Positions 1-8,743 are shown, numbered from the stretch's first letter. The stretch is 64,000 bases of DNA from Facklamia miroungae (GCF_012396555.1 NZ_JAAXPS010000006.1:1-64000), one strand, 5' to 3'. Made by a program: numbers and translations. The notes: generated by a model not told the origin, from the letters alone.

Positions 1-63
1 TCTCATTTTAAAAATAGAATACTTTTAATATCAAGATTGTATGTGTCAGGAAGAAAAGAAAAA

Positions 64-94
64 GAGACCAAGCAACTATTCGTTGCTTAGTCTC
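64..94 (-). terminator. Rho-independent terminator of infC-rpmI-rplT
   Basis: Read on the minus strand, GAGACTAAGCAA and TTGCTTGGTCTC form a long stem with one G-T pair around a 7-nt loop (CGAATAG). A T-rich tail (TTTTTCTTTTC) follows. It lies about 60 nt past the rplT stop. A second, weaker hairpin (GGGC...GCCC, about 98-130) sits between the gene and this terminator. Confidence 0.85.
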
Positions 95-152
95 CATAAG
101 GGCATCAACCCTATTTGACATAGAGCCCTTTTTTATAGACTTTTTATTTAAT

Positions 153-509
153 TTAAGCTAATGCTTTCTTTGCTTCTTCAACTAAAGCTGAAAAAGCAAC
201 TTCGTCGTTCACTGCAATATCTGCTAACATTTTACGGTTAACCTCGATACCAGCTTTTTTCAAACCATTCATTAACACAGAGTAGCTCATATTATTTTGA
301 CGAGCGGCTGCATTAATACGAGTAATCCATAGACGACGGAAATTACGTTTTGTTTGACGACGGTCACGAAATGCATACATGTATGATTTCATAACTTGTT
401 GTTTAGCCGTTTTGAATAATTTAGACTTCGCTCCGTAATAACCTTTTGCTAATTTTAAAGTACGTTTACGACGTTGACGTGTTACATATCCACCTTTTAC
501 GCGTGCCAT
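153..509 (-). CDS. rplT: 50S ribosomal protein L20
   Basis: Ribosomal protein bL20, a 23S rRNA-binding protein needed early in large-subunit assembly. At 118 residues it has the standard family length. It starts [16 protein letters not shown] and has the Arg/Lys-rich N-terminal extension that threads into rRNA. The C-terminal globular part contains [14 protein letters not shown]. An AAAGGAGG ribosome binding site lies 9 nt before the ATG. It is the last gene of infC-rpmI-rplT, 21 nt after rpmI, and is followed by a strong terminator. In Bacilli, L20 is also known to repress this operon by binding the infC leader; the leader here is annotated separately. Confidence 0.98.
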   Translation of the reverse strand: MARVKGGYVTRQRRKRTLKLAKGYYGAKSKLFKTAKQQVMKSYMYAFRDRRQTKRNFRRLWITRINAAARQNNMSYSVLMNGLKKAGIEVNRKMLADIAVNDEVAFSALVEEAKKALA

Positions 510-530
510 CTTTTTCTTCCTCCTTTATTC

Positions 531-728
531 CTATAAAGCTGAAATTTGTTGCTTGATTCGTTTCATATCTGAAGCAGAAACTAAACCTGATTTTCGTAAT
601 TGACGACGTTGCTTTTTGGTCTTACCGTGGAAACGGTGGGAAGTAAATGCACGTGAGCGTTTCAATTTACCTGAACCTGTTTTCTTAACGCGTTTAGCTA
701 ACCCGCGGTGAGTTTTTTGTTTTGGCAT
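531..728 (-). CDS. rpmI: 50S ribosomal protein L35
   Basis: Ribosomal protein bL35 of the large subunit. It is 65 residues long, typical for the family, and highly basic. The characteristic N-terminus [18 protein letters not shown] is followed by [25 protein letters not shown] ribosome binding site precedes the ATG by 6-7 nt. It is the middle gene of infC-rpmI-rplT, with short spacers on both sides, so the three genes are almost certainly cotranscribed and translationally balanced. Confidence 0.98.
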   Translation of the reverse strand: MPKQKTHRGLAKRVKKTGSGKLKRSRAFTSHRFHGKTKKQRRQLRKSGLVSASDMKRIKQQISAL

Positions 729-764
729 AATAATCCTCCTAAATTCCTTATCTTCTTGATAATA

Positions 765-1280
765 TTATGATTCTGTGTTTGGTGCGAGCACAGTAAACAT
801 GCTACGGCCATCCATTTTTGGTTTTGATTCGACAGTTGAAAACTCTTTAGTATCTTCAATAAAGTCTTCTAAGACGTCTAATCCTAAATCTTTATGGGTA
901 ATTGACCGACCTCTGAAACGAATGCTTGCTTTAACTTTATCGCCTTTTTCCAAGAACTTGATTGCTTGACGTAATTTTGTTTGGTAATCATGATCATCAA
1001 TTGAAGGACTGAGACGTACTTCTTTAACACTGACTACTTTTGTATTCTTACGTTGTTCTTTTTCTTTTTTCTGTAACTCGTAACGGTATTTCCCATAATC
1101 CATAATCCGTGCAACTGGCGGATTGGCTTGTGGTGAAACGAGTACTAGGTCTAAATCAAAAGATTCAGCAATCGTTAAGGCGTCCTGTAGCGATTTAACT
1201 CCAATTTGTTCTCCATTATCACCGATAACACGCAATTCCTTCGCGCGAATTTGTCCATTAATCAATGCTTCTTTAGCGAT
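765..1280 (-). CDS. infC: Translation initiation factor IF-3, probable ATC start
   Basis: IF-3 binds the 30S subunit, blocks premature 50S joining and rejects non-AUG initiation. The N-domain ([19 protein letters not shown]), basic linker ([13 protein letters not shown]) and C-domain ([19 protein letters not shown]) are all visible. There is no in-frame ATG at the family N-terminus. A TTG at 1263-1265 lies 24 nt from the SD. An in-frame ATC at 1278-1280 sits 9 nt after a strong GGAGG (TGGAGGTGG) and gives the expected (I/M)[11 protein letters not shown] start, 171 residues. I therefore choose ATC. Non-canonical infC starts (ATT, ATC, ATA) are a known autoregulatory device, because IF-3 discriminates against them. 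First gene of the operon. Confidence 0.93.
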   Translation of the reverse strand: MAKEALINGQIRAKELRVIGDNGEQIGVKSLQDALTIAESFDLDLVLVSPQANPPVARIMDYGKYRYELQKKEKEQRKNTKVVSVKEVRLSPSIDDHDYQTKLRQAIKFLEKGDKVKASIRFRGRSITHKDLGLDVLEDFIEDTKEFSTVESKPKMDGRSMFTVLAPNTES

Positions 1281-1458
1281 ATGAGTCCACCTCCATAATT
1301 ATTATGAGTGACAAATAAAAACAAAAACAGCCCGTCTATTTAAACGCGCCGCCTCTACCAATTTATAAAAAAGATTTTTTCTCTATTTTTATAAATGATT
1401 TGCCCTACATCTTCTAATGTCCGGCGAGAAACGGTATGTTTCTACTTGTTTTCTCAAC
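1281..1458 (-). promoter_or_regulatory. infC leader, candidate L20-responsive autoregulatory RNA
   Basis: An untranslated leader of about 180 nt runs between the promoter at 1465-1493 and the infC SD. It contains complementary GC-rich blocks far apart (CGCCG near 1424 and CGGCG near 1345). There is also a weak GC hairpin followed by a TTTTTG run about 35 nt before the SD. The location matches the L20 leader of Bacilli, which represses by premature termination or SD masking. I did not build a full covariance match, so the family assignment is inference from position and partial pairing. Confidence 0.45.
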
Positions 1459-1464
1459 TCATAT

Positions 1465-1493
1465 ACTCTATCACGAATAGAAATAAATAGCAA
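1465..1493 (-). promoter_or_regulatory. Promoter of infC operon
   Basis: On the minus strand TTGCTA (1488-1493) and TAGAGT (1465-1470) are separated by exactly 17 nt. This places transcription start near 1458 and leaves a leader of about 180 nt before infC. The -35 differs from consensus at two positions and the -10 at two. Confidence 0.5.
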
Positions 1494-1545
1494 GTTTATT
1501 TTTCTTTAATTTTATTTTTGTTTAGCTATCCCATATAATTGATGA

Positions 1546-1551
1546 TATAAT
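1546..1551 (+). promoter_or_regulatory. -10 element of the first lipoprotein gene
   Basis: A perfect TATAAT lies 35 nt before the ATG at 1586. No good -35 is seen at 16-18 nt spacing. The ribosome binding site TAGGAG is at about 1573-1578. Confidence 0.45.
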
Positions 1552-1585
1552 ACTGCAGACATATAAATTTTATAGGAGTTTTTCA

Positions 1586-2866
1586 ATGGATCTAAAATTA
1601 ATGACATTACTAACACTTACTTGCATCAGTTTAACCGGCTGTCAGAATGAAAAGTTATCTAACAATACTTCGCCTTCCTCTACCCTTGAAACAACAGTTC
1701 TTCAGACTTCTTCTATCGAAAGTTCTGGGGCTTTAGAAGAACAAAGCGAAGAAGAGAATGTTAGCGAAATATCTTCTGTCAATGAAATTACCGAATCAGA
1801 TGAATCAGAAGTACCTAACAAAGAAACAACTTTATCCAAAGCAGATAAATTGAGACAAGCGATTAATAAGAAGCAAAATGCTACAAATGTAGATCCTGGC
1901 ACAACAGCGGATCCCGCTTTAGAAGTATCTACCCTTGAAGAGGTCTTAAGGACCGACGAACCTGAAACTGATACTTCTGAACAAGAATCTACTACTCTTT
2001 CTGAAGAGGAAGTTAAATCGAATATAAATGATTCTACTACAACCACCACAAGCAAAGAAAGTGAAGATACTGACAACTTAGAAACAAATACTTCTTTTTC
2101 AATCGATTATGGGCAATATAACTCTGTAGAAGAAGTTATCGAAGATTTGATTGATGAATACGGATTCGATTCATCTAATTTAGGCATTGCTTATCAAAAT
2201 TTTGTGACTGAGGAAAGCTATTTCTTGAACGAAAATAAAGCGCGCCATGCTGCTTCTACTAATAAAGTTGGTACTTCTGTCCTCTATTTAGACTTAATAG
2301 AGATGGGAGCATTAGATTGGGACAGTCAACTCCCCTCTACATCCCAAGATTTTGAAGAAGGGGGCGGGAAGATAACTAATAGTCCTCCACGTTCATCATA
2401 TAGCTTAAAAGAATTGATCTCTAATCTCTTGGTTTTTTCCGATAATACAGCATGGAATATTTTAATTAATTATTACAATAATAACTATGGAGACTATCGT
2501 AATGATTTAATAGAACTATCAGGCATCAGTAATAAACCTACTGCTTTAACACATAATATGAATTTTGCGACACCTAATATGTTAATTGGTTATTTGAATC
2601 GGATTGCTAGAGAAGATAAGTATCAGCCGATCATCGATTATATGTCAATTGCTCAAGAAGGACAACGTTTTAAGCTGTACGTTGACAAAGGAATGGCTAC
2701 TAAATATGGACAATATGGTAATGGCTATCATGATACCGGCATTTACTTCGAAAACGGTAAACCCATTTATAGTTTGGTTTTAATGACCAATGATATCGGT
2801 ACTGTAGACAGCTTCATGGGAGAGCTAAATTTACGTATCAACGAATGGTATCATTACCAGCAATAA
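1586..2866 (+). CDS. Lipoprotein with class A beta-lactamase-like serine hydrolase domain (long paralog)
   Basis: Exported lipoprotein. The signal peptide ends in the lipobox LTGC with Cys19 as the lipidated residue. Residues about 24-170 are a low-complexity Ser/Thr/Glu linker, probably spanning the wall. Residues about 175-426 form a penicillin-binding/beta-lactamase-type fold: STNK at 224-227 (SxxK nucleophile), SDN at 285-287, and KYG at 373-375 where KTG is usual. This matches the class A beta-lactamase/PBP4*-like serine hydrolase families, so a role in peptidoglycan or D-amino-acid ester chemistry is likely, and drug resistance is not implied. A paralog lies at 4356-5336. Exact substrate unknown. 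Confidence 0.8.
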   Translation: MDLKLMTLLTLTCISLTGCQNEKLSNNTSPSSTLETTVLQTSSIESSGALEEQSEEENVSEISSVNEITESDESEVPNKETTLSKADKLRQAINKKQNATNVDPGTTADPALEVSTLEEVLRTDEPETDTSEQESTTLSEEEVKSNINDSTTTTTSKESEDTDNLETNTSFSIDYGQYNSVEEVIEDLIDEYGFDSSNLGIAYQNFVTEESYFLNENKARHAASTNKVGTSVLYLDLIEMGALDWDSQLPSTSQDFEEGGGKITNSPPRSSYSLKELISNLLVFSDNTAWNILINYYNNNYGDYRNDLIELSGISNKPTALTHNMNFATPNMLIGYLNRIAREDKYQPIIDYMSIAQEGQRFKLYVDKGMATKYGQYGNGYHDTGIYFENGKPIYSLVLMTNDIGTVDSFMGELNLRINEWYHYQQ

Positions 2867-2873
2867 AAAAATA

Positions 2874-2910
2874 GGCCGTGCCAACCTCTCTAAGATTTGT
2901 TGGCACGGCC
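2874..2910. terminator. Bidirectional terminator
   Basis: A perfect 12-bp stem, GGCCGTGCCAAC with GTTGGCACGGCC, and a 13-nt loop. TTTTG follows on the plus strand and TATTTTTTT on the minus strand. It lies between convergent genes ending at 2866 and 2962 and serves both. Confidence 0.92.
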
Positions 2911-2961
2911 TTTTGTATTATTTCTTTGGATCTTTCTATCAAAAAACTATTATTACTCACT

Positions 2962-4134
2962 CTACTCTTTTGCTAACTGCTCGATCATCGAGAAGGGAAC
3001 CGCTAAAATCGCTAAAAGTATGTACCCCGTCTGTATCCAGAAAATACCTACATCCATCATACCATGAAATAAAACTGTAATTAACATTGACACCATTAAA
3101 CCTATTTCTAACCTTGTTTCAGCTTTAAAGAGTTGATCCATCATTTTTCTAAAATAATGGCTAAACGCCATTACTAACAGCATAATACCTACTAAACCGT
3201 AATTAGCAAGTGTGTCGATTAATAATTGATGAGCATGCATTTTTCCTTGGTCAGCAAAAAGATAATAAAAAGTCACATACGCCATTGGACCTCTGCCAAT
3301 CAAAGGACTGGTTAAAAATATTTGCCAACCTGTATACCAAATTGCGAAACGATCATCAAAAGCATGGGCTAAAGTTGTGAACCGAGGTAATAAATCCGGC
3401 TTAATAAATAGAGTTAAAAACCCGCCTGCTAATGCAAAGCCTATTAACCAAGCAATTTTAGGTTTTAAGAAGAATACCATTAAAACAATTCCCACGATAC
3501 ACGTAGGGATCGACCATCTTGAAGCTGTAAGAATTAAACAGACTAAATTTAGAACGATAGCGATAAGGGATAACCATCGATCCAGTGACCTTTTTGACTT
3601 TGCAAACAGATAAATAGCCATCACCATTACCATTGCAATATAAAGTCCATAATAGTTGGGATTAAAAAAAGTTGCTTCGGCACGTGTTTGAGGATTATGA
3701 TATTTGAAAATATAAAGCAAATCATATCCGTGGGTCAAAACATAATGAGCATATTCGACAAAAGCCATTAACGCTAAAGGAATCGATCCCCAAGTAAAAA
3801 TCTTCAAATGATTTAAAAAGAGTTGGTGAGTGATTGAACGATAATAAAAAGTGAACAGACATATGATGAGGAAAAGAATCGCTATTACTGCAGTGCCGAT
3901 ATAATTCCTAAAATAAATTGCTACGACAAAGCAATATATCAAAAAAATAAATAACCAACTTTGAGTGCGAATCACTTGACCTAAATCTATACGATGGCGA
4001 TATATTAAATATAAAGTGGTCACAAGAATAATCGCACTACCAATGTAAAAAGGTAACAGAACTGAAATTGACATCAACAAGAATAAACTTTCTTCAAGTC
4101 TTTCACTTTTAATTAGCTCTTTCCAGCTTGCCAT
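2962..4134 (-). CDS. O-antigen ligase / polymerase family membrane protein
   Basis: Polytopic membrane protein of 390 residues with about ten hydrophobic segments, starting after a cytoplasmic N-terminus (MASWKELIKSERLEES). A large central extracellular region carries TLAHAFDDRFAIWYTGW and GRGPMAYVTFYYLF. Next comes KMHAHQLLIDTLANYGLVG, the signature of the Wzy/WaaL O-antigen ligase family (PF04932). Such proteins polymerise or attach lipid-linked glycans outside the membrane. It is monocistronic, lies between two paralogous lipoproteins on the other strand, and is far from the polysaccharide operon at 50-59 kb. That leaves its glycan substrate open; a wall-glycan ligase is one possibility. 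Confidence 0.75.
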   Translation of the reverse strand: MASWKELIKSERLEESLFLLMSISVLLPFYIGSAIILVTTLYLIYRHRIDLGQVIRTQSWLFIFLIYCFVVAIYFRNYIGTAVIAILFLIICLFTFYYRSITHQLFLNHLKIFTWGSIPLALMAFVEYAHYVLTHGYDLLYIFKYHNPQTRAEATFFNPNYYGLYIAMVMVMAIYLFAKSKRSLDRWLSLIAIVLNLVCLILTASRWSIPTCIVGIVLMVFFLKPKIAWLIGFALAGGFLTLFIKPDLLPRFTTLAHAFDDRFAIWYTGWQIFLTSPLIGRGPMAYVTFYYLFADQGKMHAHQLLIDTLANYGLVGIMLLVMAFSHYFRKMMDQLFKAETRLEIGLMVSMLITVLFHGMMDVGIFWIQTGYILLAILAVPFSMIEQLAKE

Positions 4135-4355
4135 TATCCACCTCCTCTATTATTAACCATTATTATACCAGAAGATGAATACTATAATCATCCCTCTCAG
4201 CTTTAAAATTTAAAATGAAAAAATGAGCTTTCGTATAAAGAAAACTAAATAATTAGACCGTTTCTTATTTAATGTTAATATAGGGGTAGTTGTTGTCATT
4301 ATATATTTTTACACACCATTGTTAAGTATTAAATTATTATTGATAGGAGATAAAA

Positions 4356-5336
4356 ATGTCTTTTAAACGATTATTCATTCTAATTATTTTTGTTTTTTTA
4401 ACTGGCTGTCAAAATAATTCTCTTACTCAAACCGAATTAAACTCACATGAGACTACCATTCATACATCAACCCAAGAGGTAAATTCTACAAAAAAAACAA
4501 GCGATGACTCGCCTTCACCTGAAAAGGACAGCTCAAAAAAACAAGAAAAAATTGCCTTTTCAAGAGATTATAGTCAATATGGTTCTATTGATGAACTAAT
4601 TAATGAACTCATAGATAAATACAACTACCCAGCTTCACGCCTAGGTATTGCTTATCAAAATTATATAATTGATGAGTCTTACTATTTAAACGAAAATATA
4701 GCCTTAAATGCTGCTTCTACCAATAAAGTCGGCACGGCTGTCCTTTATTTAGATTTAATTGAAGAAGGGAAAATAAATTGGGATAGCCAGTTACCGGCTA
4801 GCACTTATGACTTTGAAACAGGTGGCGGACAAATCACCAATAATCCGATTCAATCTTCGTATCGCTTAGAGGATTTGATTGCTAATCTATTAGTCTATTC
4901 CGATAATACCGCATGGAATATCTTAATCAATTACTATCAAAATAATTTCGGTCATTTCAATCATGCTTTAATAGAAAATTCAGGAGCTACTCAAATACCC
5001 GATACTCTATACTCTAATCTAAACTTTGCCACACCTAATACACTGCTGGGCTATTTAACAAAAATTGCTGACAACAAAAAGTATCTTCCAATTGTAGAAT
5101 ATTTGAGTGAGTCTGAGCACGGTCAACGGTTTAAACTATATATTAATGACGGAATGGCAACTAAATACGGCCAATTCGATTATGCTTATCACGACACTGG
5201 TATTTTTTATGAAAACGGTCAAGCAATATACGCTTTAGTCCTAATGACTGACGGAGTTGGAACAGTTGATCCATTTATGGGAGAATTAAATTTAATAATT
5301 AATGAGTGGTACCATTACCGCTTATCACTTCAATAA
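4356..5336 (+). CDS. Lipoprotein with class A beta-lactamase-like serine hydrolase domain (short paralog)
   Basis: Paralog of 1586-2866. The signal peptide ends in LTGC with Cys18 lipidated, but the Ser/Thr/Lys linker (about residues 19-68) is roughly 100 residues shorter. The catalytic domain keeps the same motif set: STNK 121-124, SDN 182-184 and KYG 270-272. Identical stretches such as YSDNTAWNILINYY and the ending MGELNL..NEWYHY show a duplication. TAGGAG lies 8 nt before the ATG. Extracytoplasmic; a serine peptidase or esterase acting on wall components is likely, but the substrate is unknown. No clear terminator follows it. Confidence 0.8.
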   Translation: MSFKRLFILIIFVFLTGCQNNSLTQTELNSHETTIHTSTQEVNSTKKTSDDSPSPEKDSSKKQEKIAFSRDYSQYGSIDELINELIDKYNYPASRLGIAYQNYIIDESYYLNENIALNAASTNKVGTAVLYLDLIEEGKINWDSQLPASTYDFETGGGQITNNPIQSSYRLEDLIANLLVYSDNTAWNILINYYQNNFGHFNHALIENSGATQIPDTLYSNLNFATPNTLLGYLTKIADNKKYLPIVEYLSESEHGQRFKLYINDGMATKYGQFDYAYHDTGIFYENGQAIYALVLMTDGVGTVDPFMGELNLIINEWYHYRLSLQ

Positions 5337-5689
5337 TTTTATTTTATTCGATGAATTTCCCAATCCATCTATACTCGTCATTTTCTCCTTCATCTATCCA
5401 CTGTGTATAAATAAAAATACAAGGCCTAATTTAATCCTCTAGACAGACATTGAATAAACCATTAAGAACTAATGATCAAATTATAAATTTTTAACTCAAT
5501 TTATCGAACTTATCAAAATTTTCTCAATTCAATAACATCATCATTTTAAATATGAGTAAAAATTGATTATTTCTTGATTTTTTGAAAAAAAGCTCATCTC
5601 AATTGGACTTAAAAACAGAATTCGCTATAATATAAAATAGTTTATTGGCTAGCTTTCTTGTTAGTCACTCATTTAAAGGAGGATACCCC
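5337..5689. other. AT-rich intergenic region
   Basis: About 350 nt without a convincing gene. It holds the promoter of the downstream carboxypeptidase gene near its right end. I see no hairpin with a T-run after the lipoprotein stop at 5336 and no structured RNA. Confidence 0.6.
5603..5631 (+). promoter_or_regulatory. Promoter of DacA-type carboxypeptidase
   Basis: TTGGAC (5603-5608) and TATAAT (5626-5631) with an exact 17-nt spacer. Transcription should start near 5638, giving a leader of about 50 nt before the ATG at 5690. Confidence 0.75.
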
Positions 5690-6928
5690 ATGCATACTCA
5701 TCCCAAAAATTGGCAATCTATTTTTGGAAGGATAGTCTTACTAATGCTTGTTTGCACAATTTTTCCACAGTCTATCACCGCTCAAGTTGAAAATTTGTCG
5801 AAACTTCCTGATCTAACGAGAGATATCAATAAGGCTAAAGAATACAAACCGATCGTCATGCCAGATGATTATCCGGAAGAATTGACCAGTTTTTTTGACA
5901 AGTCTATCAGTTCAAGATCCTTTATCGTAGTAGATGTTGAAACAGGCCGGATATTAGCTCAAAGAGGCGCCAATATTCCTTATCCTATTGCCTCTACCAC
6001 AAAAATACTTACAGCTTATCTCACATATCGAGCAATCGAAGATGGCAAATTAAAACTGACCAGTGAGATTGAAGCGCCTAGTGATCTTACTCAAGCTCTC
6101 TCCGATAATCCGGAATTAACCAGTACACCTTTAATAGCTGGCGAAAAATACTCTGTTGACGACCTCCTTCACGCTTTAATTATGAAATCAGGTAATGATG
6201 CTGCTTCTCTATTGATGCGAGAGATTTACGGCTCAGAGTCTTCAGCTACTCAAGCAATGATCGATCAACTTCATAAGTGGGGAATTGTCGATTTTGACTT
6301 GTATACAACTTCTGGAGTTCCTAATGAGTTCATACCTGAAGGATGGCGTATGCCAGGTTCCATTGATAGTAATGAAAATGCTATGTCGACTCAAGACTTA
6401 GCATTGATGACTCAACATGTTATCACTGAGTTTCCACAACTTATAGAAATTTCATCAGTCAAGGATTATACTTTCCAGCAAGGTGGCAACTATGAACAAC
6501 TTATTCATACACCTAATCCCTTTTTACCTGGTCAATCATTAGAACGGGAAGGTATCAATGGTCTAAAAGCTGGCTTAACAGATGGAGCAGGAGATAGTTT
6601 TGTAGCAACAGGCAAAGAAAACGGGCGCGAGATTATTGCTATTTCGATGGGCAATTTCATACAAGAAGACGGAAGTTTTTCCTCATCATATGATCAACTA
6701 ACCCTAATCTTAGATGCCTTAGCAGAGCACCCAGATCTTTACAAAAATGAGAAGCTACCTGTTAATCATAAACCTAGTCCTGAAGAGATTAAAGCTACTG
6801 AAGATGAAACTCAGACTTCTGAAGAATCAGATAGCTTAGAAGATGAGCAACGAGAAACGAGTCTGGAAAATCATCGCGATAACCCGATTACGAACTTTTT
6901 CAAAAATCTTTTTGATAATTTCAGATAA
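5690..6928 (+). CDS. D-alanyl-D-alanine carboxypeptidase (peptidase S11, DacA/PBP5 type)
   Basis: Penicillin-binding protein expected to trim D-Ala from peptidoglycan stem peptides. The start is the ATG at 5690, 7 nt after AAAGGAGG, giving 412 residues; the open frame extends upstream to a TTG without an SD. A signal peptide covers about residues 10-32. Motifs are STTK 102-105, SGN 167-169 and KAG 293-295, where KTG is usual in this family. The rest of that segment (LTDGAGDSF) is normal. The C-terminus has an acidic Ser/Glu linker (about 350-395) and ends with ITNFFKNLFDNFR, resembling the amphipathic anchor of PBP5-type enzymes. Monocistronic with its own promoter and terminator. Confidence 0.88.
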   Translation: MHTHPKNWQSIFGRIVLLMLVCTIFPQSITAQVENLSKLPDLTRDINKAKEYKPIVMPDDYPEELTSFFDKSISSRSFIVVDVETGRILAQRGANIPYPIASTTKILTAYLTYRAIEDGKLKLTSEIEAPSDLTQALSDNPELTSTPLIAGEKYSVDDLLHALIMKSGNDAASLLMREIYGSESSATQAMIDQLHKWGIVDFDLYTTSGVPNEFIPEGWRMPGSIDSNENAMSTQDLALMTQHVITEFPQLIEISSVKDYTFQQGGNYEQLIHTPNPFLPGQSLEREGINGLKAGLTDGAGDSFVATGKENGREIIAISMGNFIQEDGSFSSSYDQLTLILDALAEHPDLYKNEKLPVNHKPSPEEIKATEDETQTSEESDSLEDEQRETSLENHRDNPITNFFKNLFDNFR

Positions 6929-6936
6929 ACATTAAA

Positions 6937-6969
6937 ATCCCTGGCTTGGTTCGATCAAGCTAGGGATTT
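6937..6969. terminator. Bidirectional terminator
   Basis: AATCCCTGGCTTG pairs with CAAGCTAGGGATT around a short loop (GTTCGAT), with one mismatch/wobble in the stem. It lies between the convergent genes ending at 6928 (+) and 6983 (-). T-rich sequence follows on the plus strand. Confidence 0.75.
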
Positions 6970-6982
6970 CTTGTGTTGTTTT

Positions 6983-7651
6983 TTACTTTTGTGACAATCT
7001 TCCATCTTCCATTTTAAAAATTCGATCACACTTTGAGATTAACCGTGTATCGTGTGTCACCATTATAATAGCCTTATCTTCTTTTTTAGACATTTCCGCC
7101 AAAATATCTACCACTTCAAAAGCACGTTCGCTATCCAAACTGGCAGTGGGCTCATCCGCCAAAACAAGTGTTGGATCGTGATACAAGGCTCTCGCAATCG
7201 CTACCCTTTGACGTTCCCCACCTGATAAAGCGGCGGGATATTTATCCTTCAGCTGATCGATGCCTAGTTTTTTTAGTAATTCTTGTGCATGTTCTCTCTG
7301 AAAGGTTTTTTTATTAATTTTATCAACTAAACGTAACTGATCCTTCACCTTTAGAAAAGGGATTAAATTCGATGATTGTAAAATGAATCCTATTTCATTA
7401 AACCGCATCTTGGTACGTTCTTTTTCACTTAAAGTTGAGAAGTTCTGATCCTTTAAATAGACTTGGCCATTTGAAGGCGTTTGGAGTCCACCAATAATTG
7501 ACAACAGGGTACTCTTACCTGAACCAGAGGGACCTATAATCGCTACAAACTCTCCTGAGTCAACTGAAAAGTTCGTCGTCTTCAAAGCTTGGATCGTCTT
7601 ATTACCATCTTGATAACTTTTCTCAATATTTTTTACATCGATCGCTTTCAT
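6983..7651 (-). CDS. ABC transporter ATP-binding protein (MacB/LolD/SalX type)
   Basis: Cytoplasmic ATPase subunit, 222 residues. Walker A GPSGSGKST lies at about 40-48, the Q-loop follows NEIGFILQ, the signature is LSGGERQR, Walker B is LVLADEPTASLD, and the switch His is in MVTHD. This layout is typical of ATPases that pair with FtsX-type permeases in peptide or antimicrobial export and envelope stress relief. It is encoded 9 nt downstream of the matching permease, so the two form one transporter. The substrate cannot be read from sequence. Confidence 0.93.
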   Translation of the reverse strand: MKAIDVKNIEKSYQDGNKTIQALKTTNFSVDSGEFVAIIGPSGSGKSTLLSIIGGLQTPSNGQVYLKDQNFSTLSEKERTKMRFNEIGFILQSSNLIPFLKVKDQLRLVDKINKKTFQREHAQELLKKLGIDQLKDKYPAALSGGERQRVAIARALYHDPTLVLADEPTASLDSERAFEVVDILAEMSKKEDKAIIMVTHDTRLISKCDRIFKMEDGRLSQK

Positions 7652-7660
7652 AATTACCTC

Positions 7661-8743
7661 CTATGCTATGGCCTGACTTGGATCAATTTTGACAATCTGT
7701 TTAACAGAGAGTAGTCCTCCTACAACCGCAAAAATGATCATTAAAACCATGGTAATTGTTATCAACTGCCATGAAAAAGCAAAAGGGACTTTAGCAGGTA
7801 GATAAATAGCGGTCAAAACGGTCAATATAAGGCCTGTTAATGTCCCAATAACCGCCATAATTAACGTCTGAAGTACCACAGAGCTGCCAATGAAAAAACT
7901 AGAAATTCCTTGAGCTTTCATAACGCCAAAGATTTTTACTTTTTGAACGGTCAAGACATAAATAAAAATGCCTACAACAATTGCTGCGATAATGATTAAA
8001 AAGACAATAATCATGATAAAAGTTAAGTTTTGAGCTTGATAGCCAGGTAACTTTTCAATAAAATCAGCAATAGTGAAAACTTGTAAGTTTTCATCATTAG
8101 CTAATTCCTTTAATAGGTCGTGATCACGAACTAAAAGAGCAGAATACTTCGCATCTTCAGTCATTTTCCCCTTTAATTCTTGGCTTGTTTCTAAATTCGA
8201 ATATAATAAGGGTGTAACACTTAACATTTGATCACCAGTAAATCCAACAAGTTCAAGTTTTTGATCTTTCCCAATTAATTGAATCTGATCGCCTATCTCA
8301 AAACCATACACATCTTTAAGTGTCGATGTCCCAATTACTTGGAAAGGTTCGGTTATTTTTTCTCCCTCGATCAAATTAGGCTGAGCCAATCCATCTTCAT
8401 CGGTAGCTAAAAGACTCAAGGATAATTTTTGGTCCTCTTCCGCTTCAGTTTTTTCTTTCGTTTTTGCAACCAGTTGTAAAAGACTAATTCCTTCTAAATG
8501 ATTTTTACTTAGATCTTCTATCCATTCATCCTGAATCAATGATGCATTTAACCGTCCGTTAGCTGAAGATGATAAGATTATTTGATCAGCTTGCCACAAA
8601 TCGATAGCAGACCGATTGGCTTCTCCCAACCCAAACGCTAAGCCTGTTAAAAAAAAGACTAAATAAGCTAACAAGGTTAAAACCAATACAATCATGATAT
8701 ATCTTGATTTTGAATGAATCATTTCTTTCCATGCTAAAAACAT
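7661..8743 (-). CDS. ABC transporter permease, FtsX/MacB type
   Basis: Membrane subunit of the ABC pair. The start is the ATG at 8743, 7 nt after GAGGAGG (360 residues); an in-frame ATG seven codons upstream lies before that SD. The layout is one TM near the N-terminus (about 18-40), a large extracytoplasmic region (about 45-240), then three TMs. This is the FtsX topology. The segment VQKVKIFGVMKAQGISS is the coupling region typical of the family. It is read first in the two-gene operon, followed by the ATPase. Likely role: export or relay of a lipid or peptide signal, substrate unknown. Confidence 0.9.
   Translation of the reverse strand: MFLAWKEMIHSKSRYIMIVLVLTLLAYLVFFLTGLAFGLGEANRSAIDLWQADQIILSSSANGRLNASLIQDEWIEDLSKNHLEGISLLQLVAKTKEKTEAEEDQKLSLSLLATDEDGLAQPNLIEGEKITEPFQVIGTSTLKDVYGFEIGDQIQLIGKDQKLELVGFTGDQMLSVTPLLYSNLETSQELKGKMTEDAKYSALLVRDHDLLKELANDENLQVFTIADFIEKLPGYQAQNLTFIMIIVFLIIIAAIVVGIFIYVLTVQKVKIFGVMKAQGISSFFIGSSVVLQTLIMAVIGTLTGLILTVLTAIYLPAKVPFAFSWQLITITMVLMIIFAVVGGLLSVKQIVKIDPSQAIA

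Noticed and set aside
1702-2076. Antisense open frame (124 codons) opposite the lipoprotein linker
   Set aside because: It is a by-product of the Ser/Thr/Glu-rich low-complexity coding; no SD and no known domain.
1586-5336. Lipoprotein pair as true class A beta-lactamases
   Set aside because: The third motif is KYG, there is a long wall-spanning linker, and the family includes many wall hydrolases. Drug hydrolysis cannot be claimed.
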